Of a stretch of DNA of 9,356 bases, positions 1 to 7,416 are shown piece by piece (the first letter of the stretch is position 1; the number at the start of each line of letters is the position of its first letter). This stretch comes from an uncultured Bacilli bacterium. GTDB lineage: Bacteria; Bacillota_I; Bacilli_A; RF39; UBA660. The notes beneath the pieces were generated by a model, which was not told the origin of the DNA, searched no databases, and saw only the letters and a program-made list of their open reading frames with translations. The translations under genes and the position numbers were made by a program. The stretch lies in the NCBI GenBank assembly GCA_947631285.1, contig CANRKS010000036.1, forward strand, positions 1 to 9,356, given 5' to 3'.

Positions 1-34
1 CTTGCTTTATTTGTTTTAATATTTCTTTATTCAT
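1..34 (-). CDS. 5' end of an unidentified gene leaving the left edge
   Basis: An ATG at 34-32 opens a frame that reads MNKEILKQIKQ before the window ends. A purine-rich, SD-like stretch (AAGGG) lies about 10 bases upstream, and an extended -10 element (68-63, TG at 71-70) would place a transcript start near 56. The promoter, ribosome site and start are mutually consistent, which is the only support. Eleven codons are too few to assign a family. Confidence 0.35.
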   Translation of the reverse strand, partial: MNKEILKQIKQ

Positions 35-62
35 ACCAAATCCGCCCTTCTTTTTTCGTATT

Positions 63-71
63 TTTATATCA
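63..71 (-). promoter_or_regulatory. Extended -10 promoter candidate for the left-edge gene
   Basis: The minus strand reads TGATATAAA, an extended -10 (TGn followed by TATAAA, 5 of 6 to consensus). No good -35 is visible 17-18 bases upstream. It would start transcription near 56, about 22 bases before the ATG at 34. Confidence 0.3.
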
Positions 72-108
72 TAAAATTCTTTAATTTCATGGTTTTTTCG
101 AATAATTT

Positions 109-139
109 TTTTCATTTTCAAAAAGCAAAAAAATGAAAA
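109..139. repeat. A/T inverted repeat, 10-bp arms
   Basis: TTTTCATTTT (109-118) is the exact reverse complement of AAAATGAAAA (130-139), with an 11-base loop. It lies upstream of the left-edge gene. The arms are low-complexity A/T, so the repeat may be chance. An operator, or the end of a transcript coming from the array side, are alternatives. The rest of 35-269 holds nothing I can name. Confidence 0.25.
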
Positions 140-269
140 GAATTTTCAACATTCGTATGTCAATTTAATTATATAGTTTTTTATTGTTCCATCAATCTAT
201 TTTCATTAACTTGGGTTTATAATGAATCTAAATCTTAAGACATTTATTATTTTTTAATACCTACATTGG

Positions 270-533
270 CTACCATGCAGAATTATTTAATCTAATAAGT
301 ATTGTTCTTTGAGAAACTTTCTCTTCTATCAGCAGAACATTAGTATTTTGTAAATTATTGAGCATTACTAATTATAATAAATCAGTATAACCTCACATAT
401 TACCTTTTAAAGCTAATTTAGGATTATTATCTCTCCATTCTTTAGCTGCCATTCCAAATAATGCTAAGTTTAATACATCGGTTTCTTTAGAATAAGAATA
501 ATCATAGACATTATATTTTTACCATTCTAGATT
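270..533 (-). pseudogene. Decayed C-terminal part of a KilA-N-domain-type protein gene
   Basis: One continuous minus-strand frame from 533 to 270 reads as a protein broken by stops. Readable stretches are VYDYSYSKETDVLNLALFG, MAAKEWRDNNPKLALKGNM, GYTDLL, LVMLNNLQNTNVLLIEEKVS and QRTILIRLNNSAW. From memory of the family, this follows the C-terminal part of bacterial and phage KilA-N-domain proteins: a tyrosine and serine/alanine-rich lead-in, LNxALFGxTAKEWRxxNP, KGNxRDY, then QLLVLxNLExxNxxLIExG. Stops are TAA (521-519), TGA (395-393), TAA (374-372) and TAG (272-270). At least two fall where the family has Arg (CGA) or Gln (CAA), so single C-to-T changes explain them. The N-terminal KilA-N DNA-binding domain is not recognisable; 534-602 shows no clear continuation. 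The family call is from pattern memory. That the gene is dead is clear. Confidence 0.55.
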
Positions 534-602
534 CCCGACCTACTTATTAAAGATTTTGTTGAATGATAAGCGTTCAATTGATTATTAGATTTGTTTGGAT
601 AT

Positions 603-1364
603 GTTTTAATAATATTTAAGATGTCATAGATCTAAAACTGGTTATTTCCGAAAGAGTAATCACCTGAAGTTTTAATACCATTTAAGATGTCATAGATCTA
701 AAACCAAGTTGTATCATTTGAGGATTAATACCCAGTTTTAATACCATTTAAGATGTCATAGATCTAAAACGCAAAACAAGAACTTAAATTAAAACTTAAA
801 GTTTTAATACCATTTAAGATGTCATAGATCTAAAACTGAAGGCTTCACGAAGCATGGAGTAATTGTGTTTTAACACCATTTAAGATGTCATAGATCTAAA
901 ACTCAAATAATTGTATATGAACCAAATAACGAGTTTTAATACCATTTAAGATGTCATAGATCTAAAACTTCTGTTGCTCATCTGCTATTTGTCTTTCAGT
1001 TTTAATACCATTTAAGATGTCATAGATCTAAAACCCAATATTTATACATAAGTTTTAAACTATTGTTTTAATACCATTTAAGATGTCATAGATCTAAAAC
1101 CCTATCAATATTGATAACATTTTATTATCAGTTTTAATACCATTTAAGATGTCATAGATCTAAAACCAAGTATCACTATAGGAGCTGTGAGGATATGTTT
1201 TAATACCATTTAAGATGTCATAGATCTAAAACTCATCAGTATATCCACATGTAACTTTGACAGTTTTAATACCATTTAAGATGTCATAGATCTAAAACGC
1301 CTTCAGTGATTAATGCAATTAATTCTATGTTTTAATACCATTTAAGATGTCATAGATCTAAAAC
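603..1364 (-). CRISPR. Type II-A CRISPR array, 12 repeats and 11 spacers
   Basis: Twelve 36-bp repeats start at 603, 669, 735, 801, 867, 933, 999, 1065, 1131, 1197, 1263 and 1329, separated by eleven spacers of exactly 30 bp (66-bp period). In crRNA orientation (minus strand) the repeat begins GTTTTAGATCTATG and ends AAATGGTATTAAAAC, the II-A pattern also seen in Streptococcus pyogenes. Orientation is supported three ways: complementarity to the tracrRNA, the leader next to csn2, and the only repeat with two changes (603-638, plus strand CC to AT at repeat bases 10-11) being at the leader-distal end. The repeat at 867-902 has one change (T to C at plus-strand base 8). The other ten look identical. 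The newest spacer should be 1299-1328 and the oldest 639-668. No spacer has an evident match elsewhere in the window. Confidence 0.98.
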
Positions 1365-1443
1365 CTCAAAGAAGTTTTAAATCTATTTATTAGCATAGAA
1401 TCACTAATCATTTTAAATAGTAAAATCTATAACATTGCACTAA
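1365..1443 (-). promoter_or_regulatory. CRISPR leader between csn2 and the first repeat
   Basis: These 79 AT-rich bases separate the csn2 stop from the leader-proximal repeat. The base pairs touching the repeat read CTTTGAG on the minus strand. This closely matches the ATTTGAG leader-anchoring sequence known to direct Cas1-Cas2 integration in streptococcal II-A systems. A pre-crRNA promoter is expected here or in the end of csn2. The best -10-like string is TGCTAATAA, near 1393-1401, but it is a poor match with no convincing -35, so I do not fix a promoter. Confidence 0.7.
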
Positions 1444-2115
1444 TTATAACATAAATTCATCTAAACTGTCATCTATTATTAATTTAGATTCATATTCAAT
1501 AGTTGTTCCATAACTTTGACTATCAATCAATAGTATTTGAATATTATTATAAATTGCATATTTATATAATTCTTGCAGTTCATCCTTAGATAAATATTGT
1601 TTTAAATTAACAAAAATAATAATATTATATAATTTTAATAATTTATTAACATCTATTATTAACAACAAATTATCTAATAAACTTTCTTTCATACTTATTG
1701 CTACTTTAAAAGTTTTTAAAAACAAATCATTTTCATACTCTTGTTGAGTTACTAATGGCAATTCTATATTTCCTAATATTTTATTTAAAGTTCTATAAAT
1801 TCTTTTATAATTACTAGTTAATTCTTGAATCATGTTCCCATCTAAATTGCTTACAATTAACTTATATAATTCACCTATATTTCTTTTAGTATTAACATCT
1901 ATTTCAAAATAATTATTTAATATTTCAATTGATGGTGAAATTTCTTTTTCATTTGTATCATAAAACACTATATCATCGTTTTTTTGATTATTACTAATAT
2001 CAAATAAACTTTTAACAAAACGATAAAAATATTTTTTATTTTCTATTTCAATAACTGTGATATGATCGCTATCTAAGATAATATCATTATCAATATATGA
2101 AACGCATAACTTCAT
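1444..2115 (-). CDS. csn2: Csn2, type II-A spacer-acquisition protein
   Basis: A 223-residue protein, matching the length of the short streptococcal Csn2 family (about 220). Csn2 forms a tetrameric, calcium-dependent ring that slides on double-stranded DNA ends and works with Cas1, Cas2 and Cas9 during spacer acquisition. It is recognised by its overall pattern, clearest in the C-terminal half: a hydrophobic strand then FVNLKQYLSKDEL (residues 168-180, compare FVNSGAYLTKDEV in S. pyogenes), a helix, and the strand IQILLID (192-198). The start is set by a 4-base ATGA overlap with the cas2 stop, implying translational coupling. It is the last cas gene before the leader, as is usual for II-A. 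The sequence is divergent but the context makes the call secure. Confidence 0.93.
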   Translation of the reverse strand: MKLCVSYIDNDIILDSDHITVIEIENKKYFYRFVKSLFDISNNQKNDDIVFYDTNEKEISPSIEILNNYFEIDVNTKRNIGELYKLIVSNLDGNMIQELTSNYKRIYRTLNKILGNIELPLVTQQEYENDLFLKTFKVAISMKESLLDNLLLIIDVNKLLKLYNIIIFVNLKQYLSKDELQELYKYAIYNNIQILLIDSQSYGTTIEYESKLIIDDSLDEFML

Positions 2116-2417
2116 AAAACGACCAGCCTCTCATCAGTATTAATTATTTTGGTATTTGGCTCCCCTATTATATATTCAATTTGTGAATATTGTTTTTCAG
2201 TAATTGTTAATACTTGAATTAAACCTTTTTTAGGAGATTTACTCTTTAACTTGTTAATTATTAATTGCGCCTGTTGTGAGTTCAATGATATTTTAGAATA
2301 TACTGATTCTTGTAACATAATAAATCCGTCGTTTATTAAATATTTTCTAAACTTTAAATAATTTCTTTTATCTTGAGCATATATATTTGGTAAATCAAAA
2401 AATACTATTATTCGCAT
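2112..2417 (-). CDS. cas2: Cas2, integration complex subunit
   Basis: A 101-residue Cas2 beginning MRIIVFFDLPN. Cas2 dimers form the core that holds two Cas1 dimers in the spacer integrase. Family marks are the first beta strand ending in Asp8 (VFFDLP), the RNYLKFRKYL helix, the DGFIMLQESVYSKI segment and the C-terminal strand with NTDERLVVL, all closely parallel to S. pyogenes Cas2. The open frame extends 19 codons further upstream (ATG at 2474), but that would bury the start inside cas1 and add residues unlike the family. The ATG at 2417 lies 4 bases after the cas1 stop with GGGAG about 10 bases ahead, so I use it. The TGA stop overlaps the csn2 ATG, showing that TGA is read as a stop in this organism. 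Confidence 0.95.
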   Translation of the reverse strand: MRIIVFFDLPNIYAQDKRNYLKFRKYLINDGFIMLQESVYSKISLNSQQAQLIINKLKSKSPKKGLIQVLTITEKQYSQIEYIIGEPNTKIINTDERLVVL

Positions 2418-2421
2418 TATT

Positions 2422-3294
2422 CTATTTCTCCCGGAAGATAAACTCTTCATATTCTTTTTCACCATCCATAACATCTAGAGTGTTTTTTACATATAACTTT
2501 AAAATATCCTTTAAGGTAAATTTCTTCTTATCATAATTATATTTATTATTGAAGATGTTAAGTAAATCCAGTTTATAACTACTATCAAATTCTCTAGTTT
2601 GATTATAATATACAAAGTTATCAATAATAATGCGAAAGGGCTCCATTAAATCACAAGCTAAATTAAATTCATTAAATTCATTTTTATGATGAATTCCTAA
2701 CTGAGTTAAATATCCATTATTCACTATTTCTTTACTTATAGTTGATAATAAAATAGCATAGCCATAATTAAGAGCTGCATTAATCGAATCATTATTATTT
2801 CTAACAAATTTTTTTCCAAATAGAGAATTAAAATATACCTTAGCAGCATGTCCTTCCCTATTTGTTTTATCATCTATTTTAACTTCTCCAACATAGCTTA
2901 AAACGAGATTGTAGCTTTCAGAATTAATTTTGTTGAGCAATAAAGCCTGATTTAAAATTTTATTTTTAACAATTAATGCCCAAAGCTTATTTTTATTTAC
3001 TTCACTCCAATTAGATTGCATAAGTATTTTTTTACTTGAATTATGTTTAGAATAAAAGCTTTTGAGTTCGCCAAAAGGATTATGTTTTTCGTCACAAAAT
3101 ATAATATTTATTTTATTATCAGATAATTCTTTTAAAAGATATGAAGAAATAGATACCGCTATACTATCAACAATAATGGTATCTATTTCTGATAAATGAA
3201 TATATTTTTCATCCATATCTTGTTTTACAACTAAAAATCTATTTTTATAACTTATTTTAGCTGGATTAGATATAACTACTGTTCTAAAACTCAT
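2422..3294 (-). CDS. cas1: Cas1, CRISPR integrase
   Basis: A 290-residue type II Cas1, the metal-dependent integrase that inserts protospacers at the leader-repeat junction. The N-terminal strand domain (RTVVISNPAKISYKN, residues 4-18) and LSEIDTIIVDS (34-44) are typical of II-A. The catalytic metal ligands look intact: Glu147 in TNREGHAA, His203 in LGIHHKNEFN and Glu218 in DLMEPFR. Length equals the S. pyogenes protein (about 289). Its ATG at 3294 lies inside the end of cas9 (11-base overlap) and its stop is 4 bases before cas2, so all four cas genes should be on one mRNA. Confidence 0.98.
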   Translation of the reverse strand: MSFRTVVISNPAKISYKNRFLVVKQDMDEKYIHLSEIDTIIVDSIAVSISSYLLKELSDNKINIIFCDEKHNPFGELKSFYSKHNSSKKILMQSNWSEVNKNKLWALIVKNKILNQALLLNKINSESYNLVLSYVGEVKIDDKTNREGHAAKVYFNSLFGKKFVRNNNDSINAALNYGYAILLSTISKEIVNNGYLTQLGIHHKNEFNEFNLACDLMEPFRIIIDNFVYYNQTREFDSSYKLDLLNIFNNKYNYDKKKFTLKDILKLYVKNTLDVMDGEKEYEEFIFREK

Positions 3295-6200
3295 ATTTTC
3301 TTGACCTTAAACCAGTTACAGATTTGTTAATAACGGTAGCGCTCTCAATTACTCTACCATTCTTTTTCCCAAAAGCCGAAGAATAGCTATTATCTAGAAA
3401 CTTTAAATTAGCATTGACACTATTACAATTTAATAAATGGATTAATTCTGTTACTAATTTTTCATAAATTTCCATTTCTCTATTTTCTTCTAAAACTGGT
3501 AAAAACATTCCTTTCATACTTTCAACTAGATTTCTATATAAAACATATTCTTTCTCAACTTTACTAATTAGAAGTTTAACAAAAGATTTAAGCTTATTAA
3601 TATATAGGTAATCCTCAAGAACTGCTTTATGCTTATTTAATAATCGTTCTAACATGTATTTATATTCAATCATTTCTTTTTTTGATAATTGCAACTCTTT
3701 AGCATTGCAAATTTCAACTGTATCGCTAGCACCTACTAAATAGCATCTTTGCTCATTCCAATCTAATTCGCTAAAAAATGGTATTATTTTACTTGTTAAA
3801 CAAACACTATCACTATCAGAGAGATTTAGTAATTTACGAATATATGCATTTACATTTTCCTTGTTATCCTTATTTATATAAATTGGTATACCAATTAATC
3901 TTTTTTCTTCTTTGCGTTTCTTGGTATACGTTACTAAAATGGCATAAGATGGATTAATAGAAGAATAAGCACCATAAATTTCCACTGGTAAGTTTTTCTT
4001 TAATCTTACCCCATTATTTCCTTTTTTTAATTTAGTTTGATGATAAAACTCTCCTGCTTTTATTTCTGTTTTTTTACTTATTAAAATATCATTGTGATAT
4101 AATTGTTCTTCAATTGTTTCTTTAAATTCATCTATGTCTAATACTTCTCCTGTCTTTGCATTACAATGCATAAAATCAGAATCAATACTGTTAATAATAT
4201 ATCCATACTTTAACTCTTTATATTTTTTATCTGCAATTAATTTATTTGTTAACTCTACTAAGCCATCATAATTTAATTTTAAGTTACAATAATTTTTATA
4301 TTCACCAAGTACTGCATTTAAATAAGCATCATGAGCATGATGATAATCATTTAAATCACGAAATTTAAATAGTTCAAACTTTTCACGATAATTATGTGAC
4401 AAACTAGCTGGTAAATAAATAATTTTACTATCCTTATAGGGCAATTGTAATATGTTTGCAACATGCTTTGTAATTTGTCTTGTCTCAACAAGCTGACGAT
4501 TAATAAATCCTTCAATATCTTCATTTTTAAATTCTTTCCTTGTTAAATTATAAAATTTTTTTGCTGATATTAAATTAATACTTTTTAAGTGTTCCCACCA
4601 TTTTTTATTTTCATATGTCCTATATTCAGATGGAAGAACTAGACTGGCCGCTTTATTTTGATTTTCACTACGCAAAACTAATGCTTTATTATCTATAGAA
4701 TCATCCTTAATAATAGTTCTTGGTAAAATATGGTCTATTTCATATTCTTCAAGATGTGTAATATCTAATGGTTTACCAGAATATAAACTTTTACCCTCTT
4801 GAATAAAGTATAAGAATAATTTTTGATTATCTTTAAACTCAGCACTATCTAATTCTCCTTTTAATCGTTTATATTCATTAATAATATCTTTGGATTCAGT
4901 ATATATTTTACTTAAATATTCTTTGCGATCATCTTTACGATGTTTTTTTTCATCACCTCTTGCCATCTCTATTGTAATACTAGAGGGCTCATAACCAATA
5001 TAGGAAACTATCTCATTAGTTACTTGTAACGCTTGCCATATTCCTCTTTTTGTAGCCGGTGAAGTTGCTAATTCATCAACCATTTGATAATTACATTTAC
5101 CATTATTAGATTCTTGGTTTATTTTAGCAATCATTGTTTGAAAATCATACTTATCATTGTTAATTATTTGCATGAAATTTTCATCGGTTTCCCGCATTAA
5201 ATCCATAATAGACTTTTTGGTAGATGTTTCTTCATCATAATAATAAGGTGTAGTTAATAATTTCTCTGATAAATTGCTCCATCCAGAATACTTCAAATTA
5301 ATTAACCTTTTTAATACTGGCTTTAACACTGGATAAGTTGATTCTATTTTACTTAATAAAATATCTTTATCTTCAAAAATAGTTATCCAGCGAATTATTG
5401 TTTCAGCATCTTTGGTGGTTAAATTAGTATTTTCAAAGAACCCATTAGGTCCAAAAAAAGCAATATAAGAATTCATGTTATTAGCGAACTTTTCATTAGC
5501 CGAGTATCCTTTAACTGTTAAATCACTCTTATACATATCAAATTCTCTAGATTTAATTAAAAACTCTTTAAATTTTTTATCAGTTATTGTTCCCGAAACT
5601 TTTTTAAATAAGTCGTCAATCAAACGATGCTGAAATTCTAAAGTTAACTTTTGGTCATTAACACGAATTTGCTTTAATTCATTTAATACTTTATATTCAG
5701 AATATAGAATTGAATTATTTGGCATTGCAGGTTCGTCTAGTAAATAGGTACAATGTCCCAACATTCTTTCAATAAAAAGCTCTGCTGATACTTCTTTATC
5801 AACAACTTCATCAAAATTATACGGGGTTATTTTAACATTAGGAATTTTTCTTTTCATCCAAGCAAATTCATGCTTATCACTATCAATTAAAGGTCCAACA
5901 TAATATGGTATTTTAAAGGATAATAACTTAACTAGTTTATATTCATTCTTTACTTTTTCAAGTAAAAACGGATAATATTGTCCTTGATTTTTTATTATGA
6001 GTTTTAGTTCCTCTTTATTAATTTGATATGGATATTTTCCATTCTCCGTACTTGTTATTCTTGGAAGTAAGGTACCATTACTCATTTTAGTGACAATACG
6101 TACTATTTTTTCAACTATGATTGGATTACTAATATCATTAGCTATGGAATCAATATGTTTTTGTAAATCTTTAATAAAATCATCATATGTTATATTATTA

Positions 6201-7285
6201 TGAACATATTTATCATATAGGCATACTTCTTTATCTTTAGTACGAAAAATTTGATTATATTCCTTGCGATAATTATTGAATATTTCTTTAATATCTTTTA
6301 GGTCTTCTTTATGTTCGTTGTACTTATCTATCATTAATGGTGAAATAAGACAATTTTCGCGGTCACCAAACAACTGTTTTAAATAAAGCATATCATATAA
6401 CTCTTTCATAAGGGTTAATGTTGAAATTCTATTTTCAACCACTTTTTCAATGTCATCATATTTATCATCAAAATCACTGCCGCTGAAACTTATTTTCACA
6501 TCTTCATCTGTTTCTAAATGAAATAAATCTTTAATAGAAAAAACATTACCACATATAGCCTTACTAAAATTGTCAGCAAATTTCTTATAATCTCCAAAAA
6601 ACAAATTTAAGTAACTTTTTAATTCCTTTTTTAAATCATTTTTATTTTTGATTAAAAAAATATCCTCTATTTTTTTATAATCAATTTGGCCCAAATGGTA
6701 TTCATTTAATTCTAATTCTGCACATTGATTAACAATGTCATCAAACACTTCACTAATTTTTTGCTCAATATTTAAGTTATCAATTTTAAATTCATTAGCA
6801 TCATACAAAAAATTACCTCGATATTTAATAATATGGTGTATCGCTAAATAAACTAATCGAATATCTTGTTTTTGAGAATTCGTCATAAGTTCATTTCTTA
6901 AATGATATATAGTAGGAAATCTCTTATAATACTCTTTAATATTTTCTTTTTCCTCTTTCGTTAGTGGATGTTGTTTATTAATTTGATCTTTTTCTTCAGA
7001 GTAAAAAGATTCTTTTAATTTATAAAAGAAATTCTGATCAACCTTATTAATTTCATTTTTAAATTCATCCTGTAAAATTTTTATTCTTTGTCTTCTTCGA
7101 TCATATCTTCTTCTCAAACCACGAAAAGTTCTGCGCTCATTAGCAGGTTGAGCTTTTTCAAATAATCTTACGCCCCATAAAGCTTTACTACCTTTATGCA
7201 TCACTTTAAAACTATCTTTTAATACTACTGCCCATCCTACTGATGTTGTTCCTATATCTAATCCTATATTATATTCTTTCTTCAT
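3284..7285 (-). CDS. cas9: Cas9, RNA-guided DNA endonuclease (type II-A)
   Basis: A 1333-residue Cas9, near the 1368 of S. pyogenes. It cuts DNA matched by crRNA:tracrRNA, using HNH for the target strand and RuvC for the other, and helps choose spacers during acquisition. Order: RuvC-I with Asp10 in IGLDIGTTSVGWAV; arginine-rich bridge helix (about 51-75); recognition lobe (about 76-735); RuvC-II with Glu773 in ITIEMARG; HNH with Asp851-His852 in YEIDHILPR and Asn866 and Asn875 downstream; RuvC-III with His983 and Asp986 in YHHAHDAYLNAV; then the PAM-interacting domain ending in SVTGLRSRKYEF, equivalent to SITGLYETRIDL of SpyCas9. All catalytic residues are present. Aligning that tail without gaps puts Ala1304 and Gly1306 where SpyCas9 has Arg1333 and Arg1335, so an NGG PAM is unlikely. 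The start is supported by GGAGGT 6 bases upstream. Confidence 0.99.
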   Translation of the reverse strand: MKKEYNIGLDIGTTSVGWAVVLKDSFKVMHKGSKALWGVRLFEKAQPANERRTFRGLRRRYDRRRQRIKILQDEFKNEINKVDQNFFYKLKESFYSEEKDQINKQHPLTKEEKENIKEYYKRFPTIYHLRNELMTNSQKQDIRLVYLAIHHIIKYRGNFLYDANEFKIDNLNIEQKISEVFDDIVNQCAELELNEYHLGQIDYKKIEDIFLIKNKNDLKKELKSYLNLFFGDYKKFADNFSKAICGNVFSIKDLFHLETDEDVKISFSGSDFDDKYDDIEKVVENRISTLTLMKELYDMLYLKQLFGDRENCLISPLMIDKYNEHKEDLKDIKEIFNNYRKEYNQIFRTKDKEVCLYDKYVHNNITYDDFIKDLQKHIDSIANDISNPIIVEKIVRIVTKMSNGTLLPRITSTENGKYPYQINKEELKLIIKNQGQYYPFLLEKVKNEYKLVKLLSFKIPYYVGPLIDSDKHEFAWMKRKIPNVKITPYNFDEVVDKEVSAELFIERMLGHCTYLLDEPAMPNNSILYSEYKVLNELKQIRVNDQKLTLEFQHRLIDDLFKKVSGTITDKKFKEFLIKSREFDMYKSDLTVKGYSANEKFANNMNSYIAFFGPNGFFENTNLTTKDAETIIRWITIFEDKDILLSKIESTYPVLKPVLKRLINLKYSGWSNLSEKLLTTPYYYDEETSTKKSIMDLMRETDENFMQIINNDKYDFQTMIAKINQESNNGKCNYQMVDELATSPATKRGIWQALQVTNEIVSYIGYEPSSITIEMARGDEKKHRKDDRKEYLSKIYTESKDIINEYKRLKGELDSAEFKDNQKLFLYFIQEGKSLYSGKPLDITHLEEYEIDHILPRTIIKDDSIDNKALVLRSENQNKAASLVLPSEYRTYENKKWWEHLKSINLISAKKFYNLTRKEFKNEDIEGFINRQLVETRQITKHVANILQLPYKDSKIIYLPASLSHNYREKFELFKFRDLNDYHHAHDAYLNAVLGEYKNYCNLKLNYDGLVELTNKLIADKKYKELKYGYIINSIDSDFMHCNAKTGEVLDIDEFKETIEEQLYHNDILISKKTEIKAGEFYHQTKLKKGNNGVRLKKNLPVEIYGAYSSINPSYAILVTYTKKRKEEKRLIGIPIYINKDNKENVNAYIRKLLNLSDSDSVCLTSKIIPFFSELDWNEQRCYLVGASDTVEICNAKELQLSKKEMIEYKYMLERLLNKHKAVLEDYLYINKLKSFVKLLISKVEKEYVLYRNLVESMKGMFLPVLEENREMEIYEKLVTELIHLLNCNSVNANLKFLDNSYSSAFGKKNGRVIESATVINKSVTGLRSRKYEF

Positions 7286-7313
7286 TGACAGACCTCCATT
7301 TATATGTTATAGT
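7285..7313 (+). promoter_or_regulatory. tracrRNA promoter
   Basis: TTGACA (7285-7290) is a perfect -35, followed by exactly 17 bp and TATAGT (7308-7313, 5 of 6 to consensus) with an extended -10 TGT (7305-7307). Transcription should begin near 7318-7321, directly ahead of the antirepeat. The -35 shares base 7285 with the cas9 start codon, and the spacer holds the cas9 ribosome site. It is the strongest promoter sequence I found in the window. Confidence 0.85.
7292..7297 (-). promoter_or_regulatory. cas9 ribosome binding site
   Basis: GGAGGT on the minus strand, 6 bases before the cas9 ATG at 7285, is close to a perfect Shine-Dalgarno and fixes the start. It lies entirely within the 17-bp spacer of the oppositely oriented tracrRNA promoter. 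Confidence 0.9.
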
Positions 7314-7319
7314 TAGCTT

Positions 7320-7416
7320 GTCTTAATACCATTTAAGATGTCATAGAGAGTTAAAATAAAGGCATAGCCCTAAATACTCAATCTATTGAGAACAGTCGCT
7401 TAGGCGACTTTTTTTT
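7320..7416 (+). ncRNA. tracrRNA
   Basis: About 97 nt on the strand opposite cas9. The antirepeat at 7323-7347 is 25 bases identical to the complement of the CRISPR repeat (repeat bases 9-33). Then come GAG (7348-7350), the tracr side of the asymmetric bulge (AAG in S. pyogenes, facing crRNA GA), and TAAAAT (7352-7357), which pairs with the first six repeat bases GTTTTA as the lower stem. Next is the nexus stem GGC-ATA-GCC (7361-7369), a hairpin CTCAA-TCTA-TTGAG (7377-7390) and a terminator hairpin. Order and spacing match S. pyogenes tracrRNA closely. The 5' end is inferred from the promoter, the 3' end from the T-run. It guides crRNA maturation by RNase III and binds Cas9. Confidence 0.93.
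7394..7416 (+). terminator. tracrRNA rho-independent terminator
   Basis: Stem AGTCGC (7394-7399) and GCGACT (7404-7409) with loop TTAG, running into T7409-7416. It doubles as the last hairpin of the tracrRNA. On the other strand no T-run follows, so a cas9 transcript coming from the right would not stop here. Confidence 0.9.

Noticed and set aside
559..577. Inverted repeat TTGAA/TTCAA beyond the old end of the array as an array terminator
   Set aside because: The stem has only 5 bp and no T-run follows on the minus strand.
540..602. A further degenerate CRISPR repeat left of 603
   Set aside because: One 66-bp period further left shows no sequence resembling the repeat; the array ends at the two-change repeat 603-638.
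837..866. Hairpin GCTTC-AC-GAAGC within a spacer as a functional element
   Set aside because: The loop is only 2 bases, or the stem 4 bp with a 4-base loop; this is within chance for 30 bases of captured DNA.
603..1364. A spacer targeting the window's own genes
   Set aside because: By eye none of the eleven spacers matches either strand elsewhere in the window; a genome-wide search was not possible.
2418..2474. Longer cas2 reading frame with upstream ATG codons, adding 19 residues
   Set aside because: The extension lies inside the 3' end of cas1, is unlike Cas2 N-termini, and would displace the first beta strand MRIIVFFDLP. The ATG at 2417 has a ribosome site and the usual close spacing.
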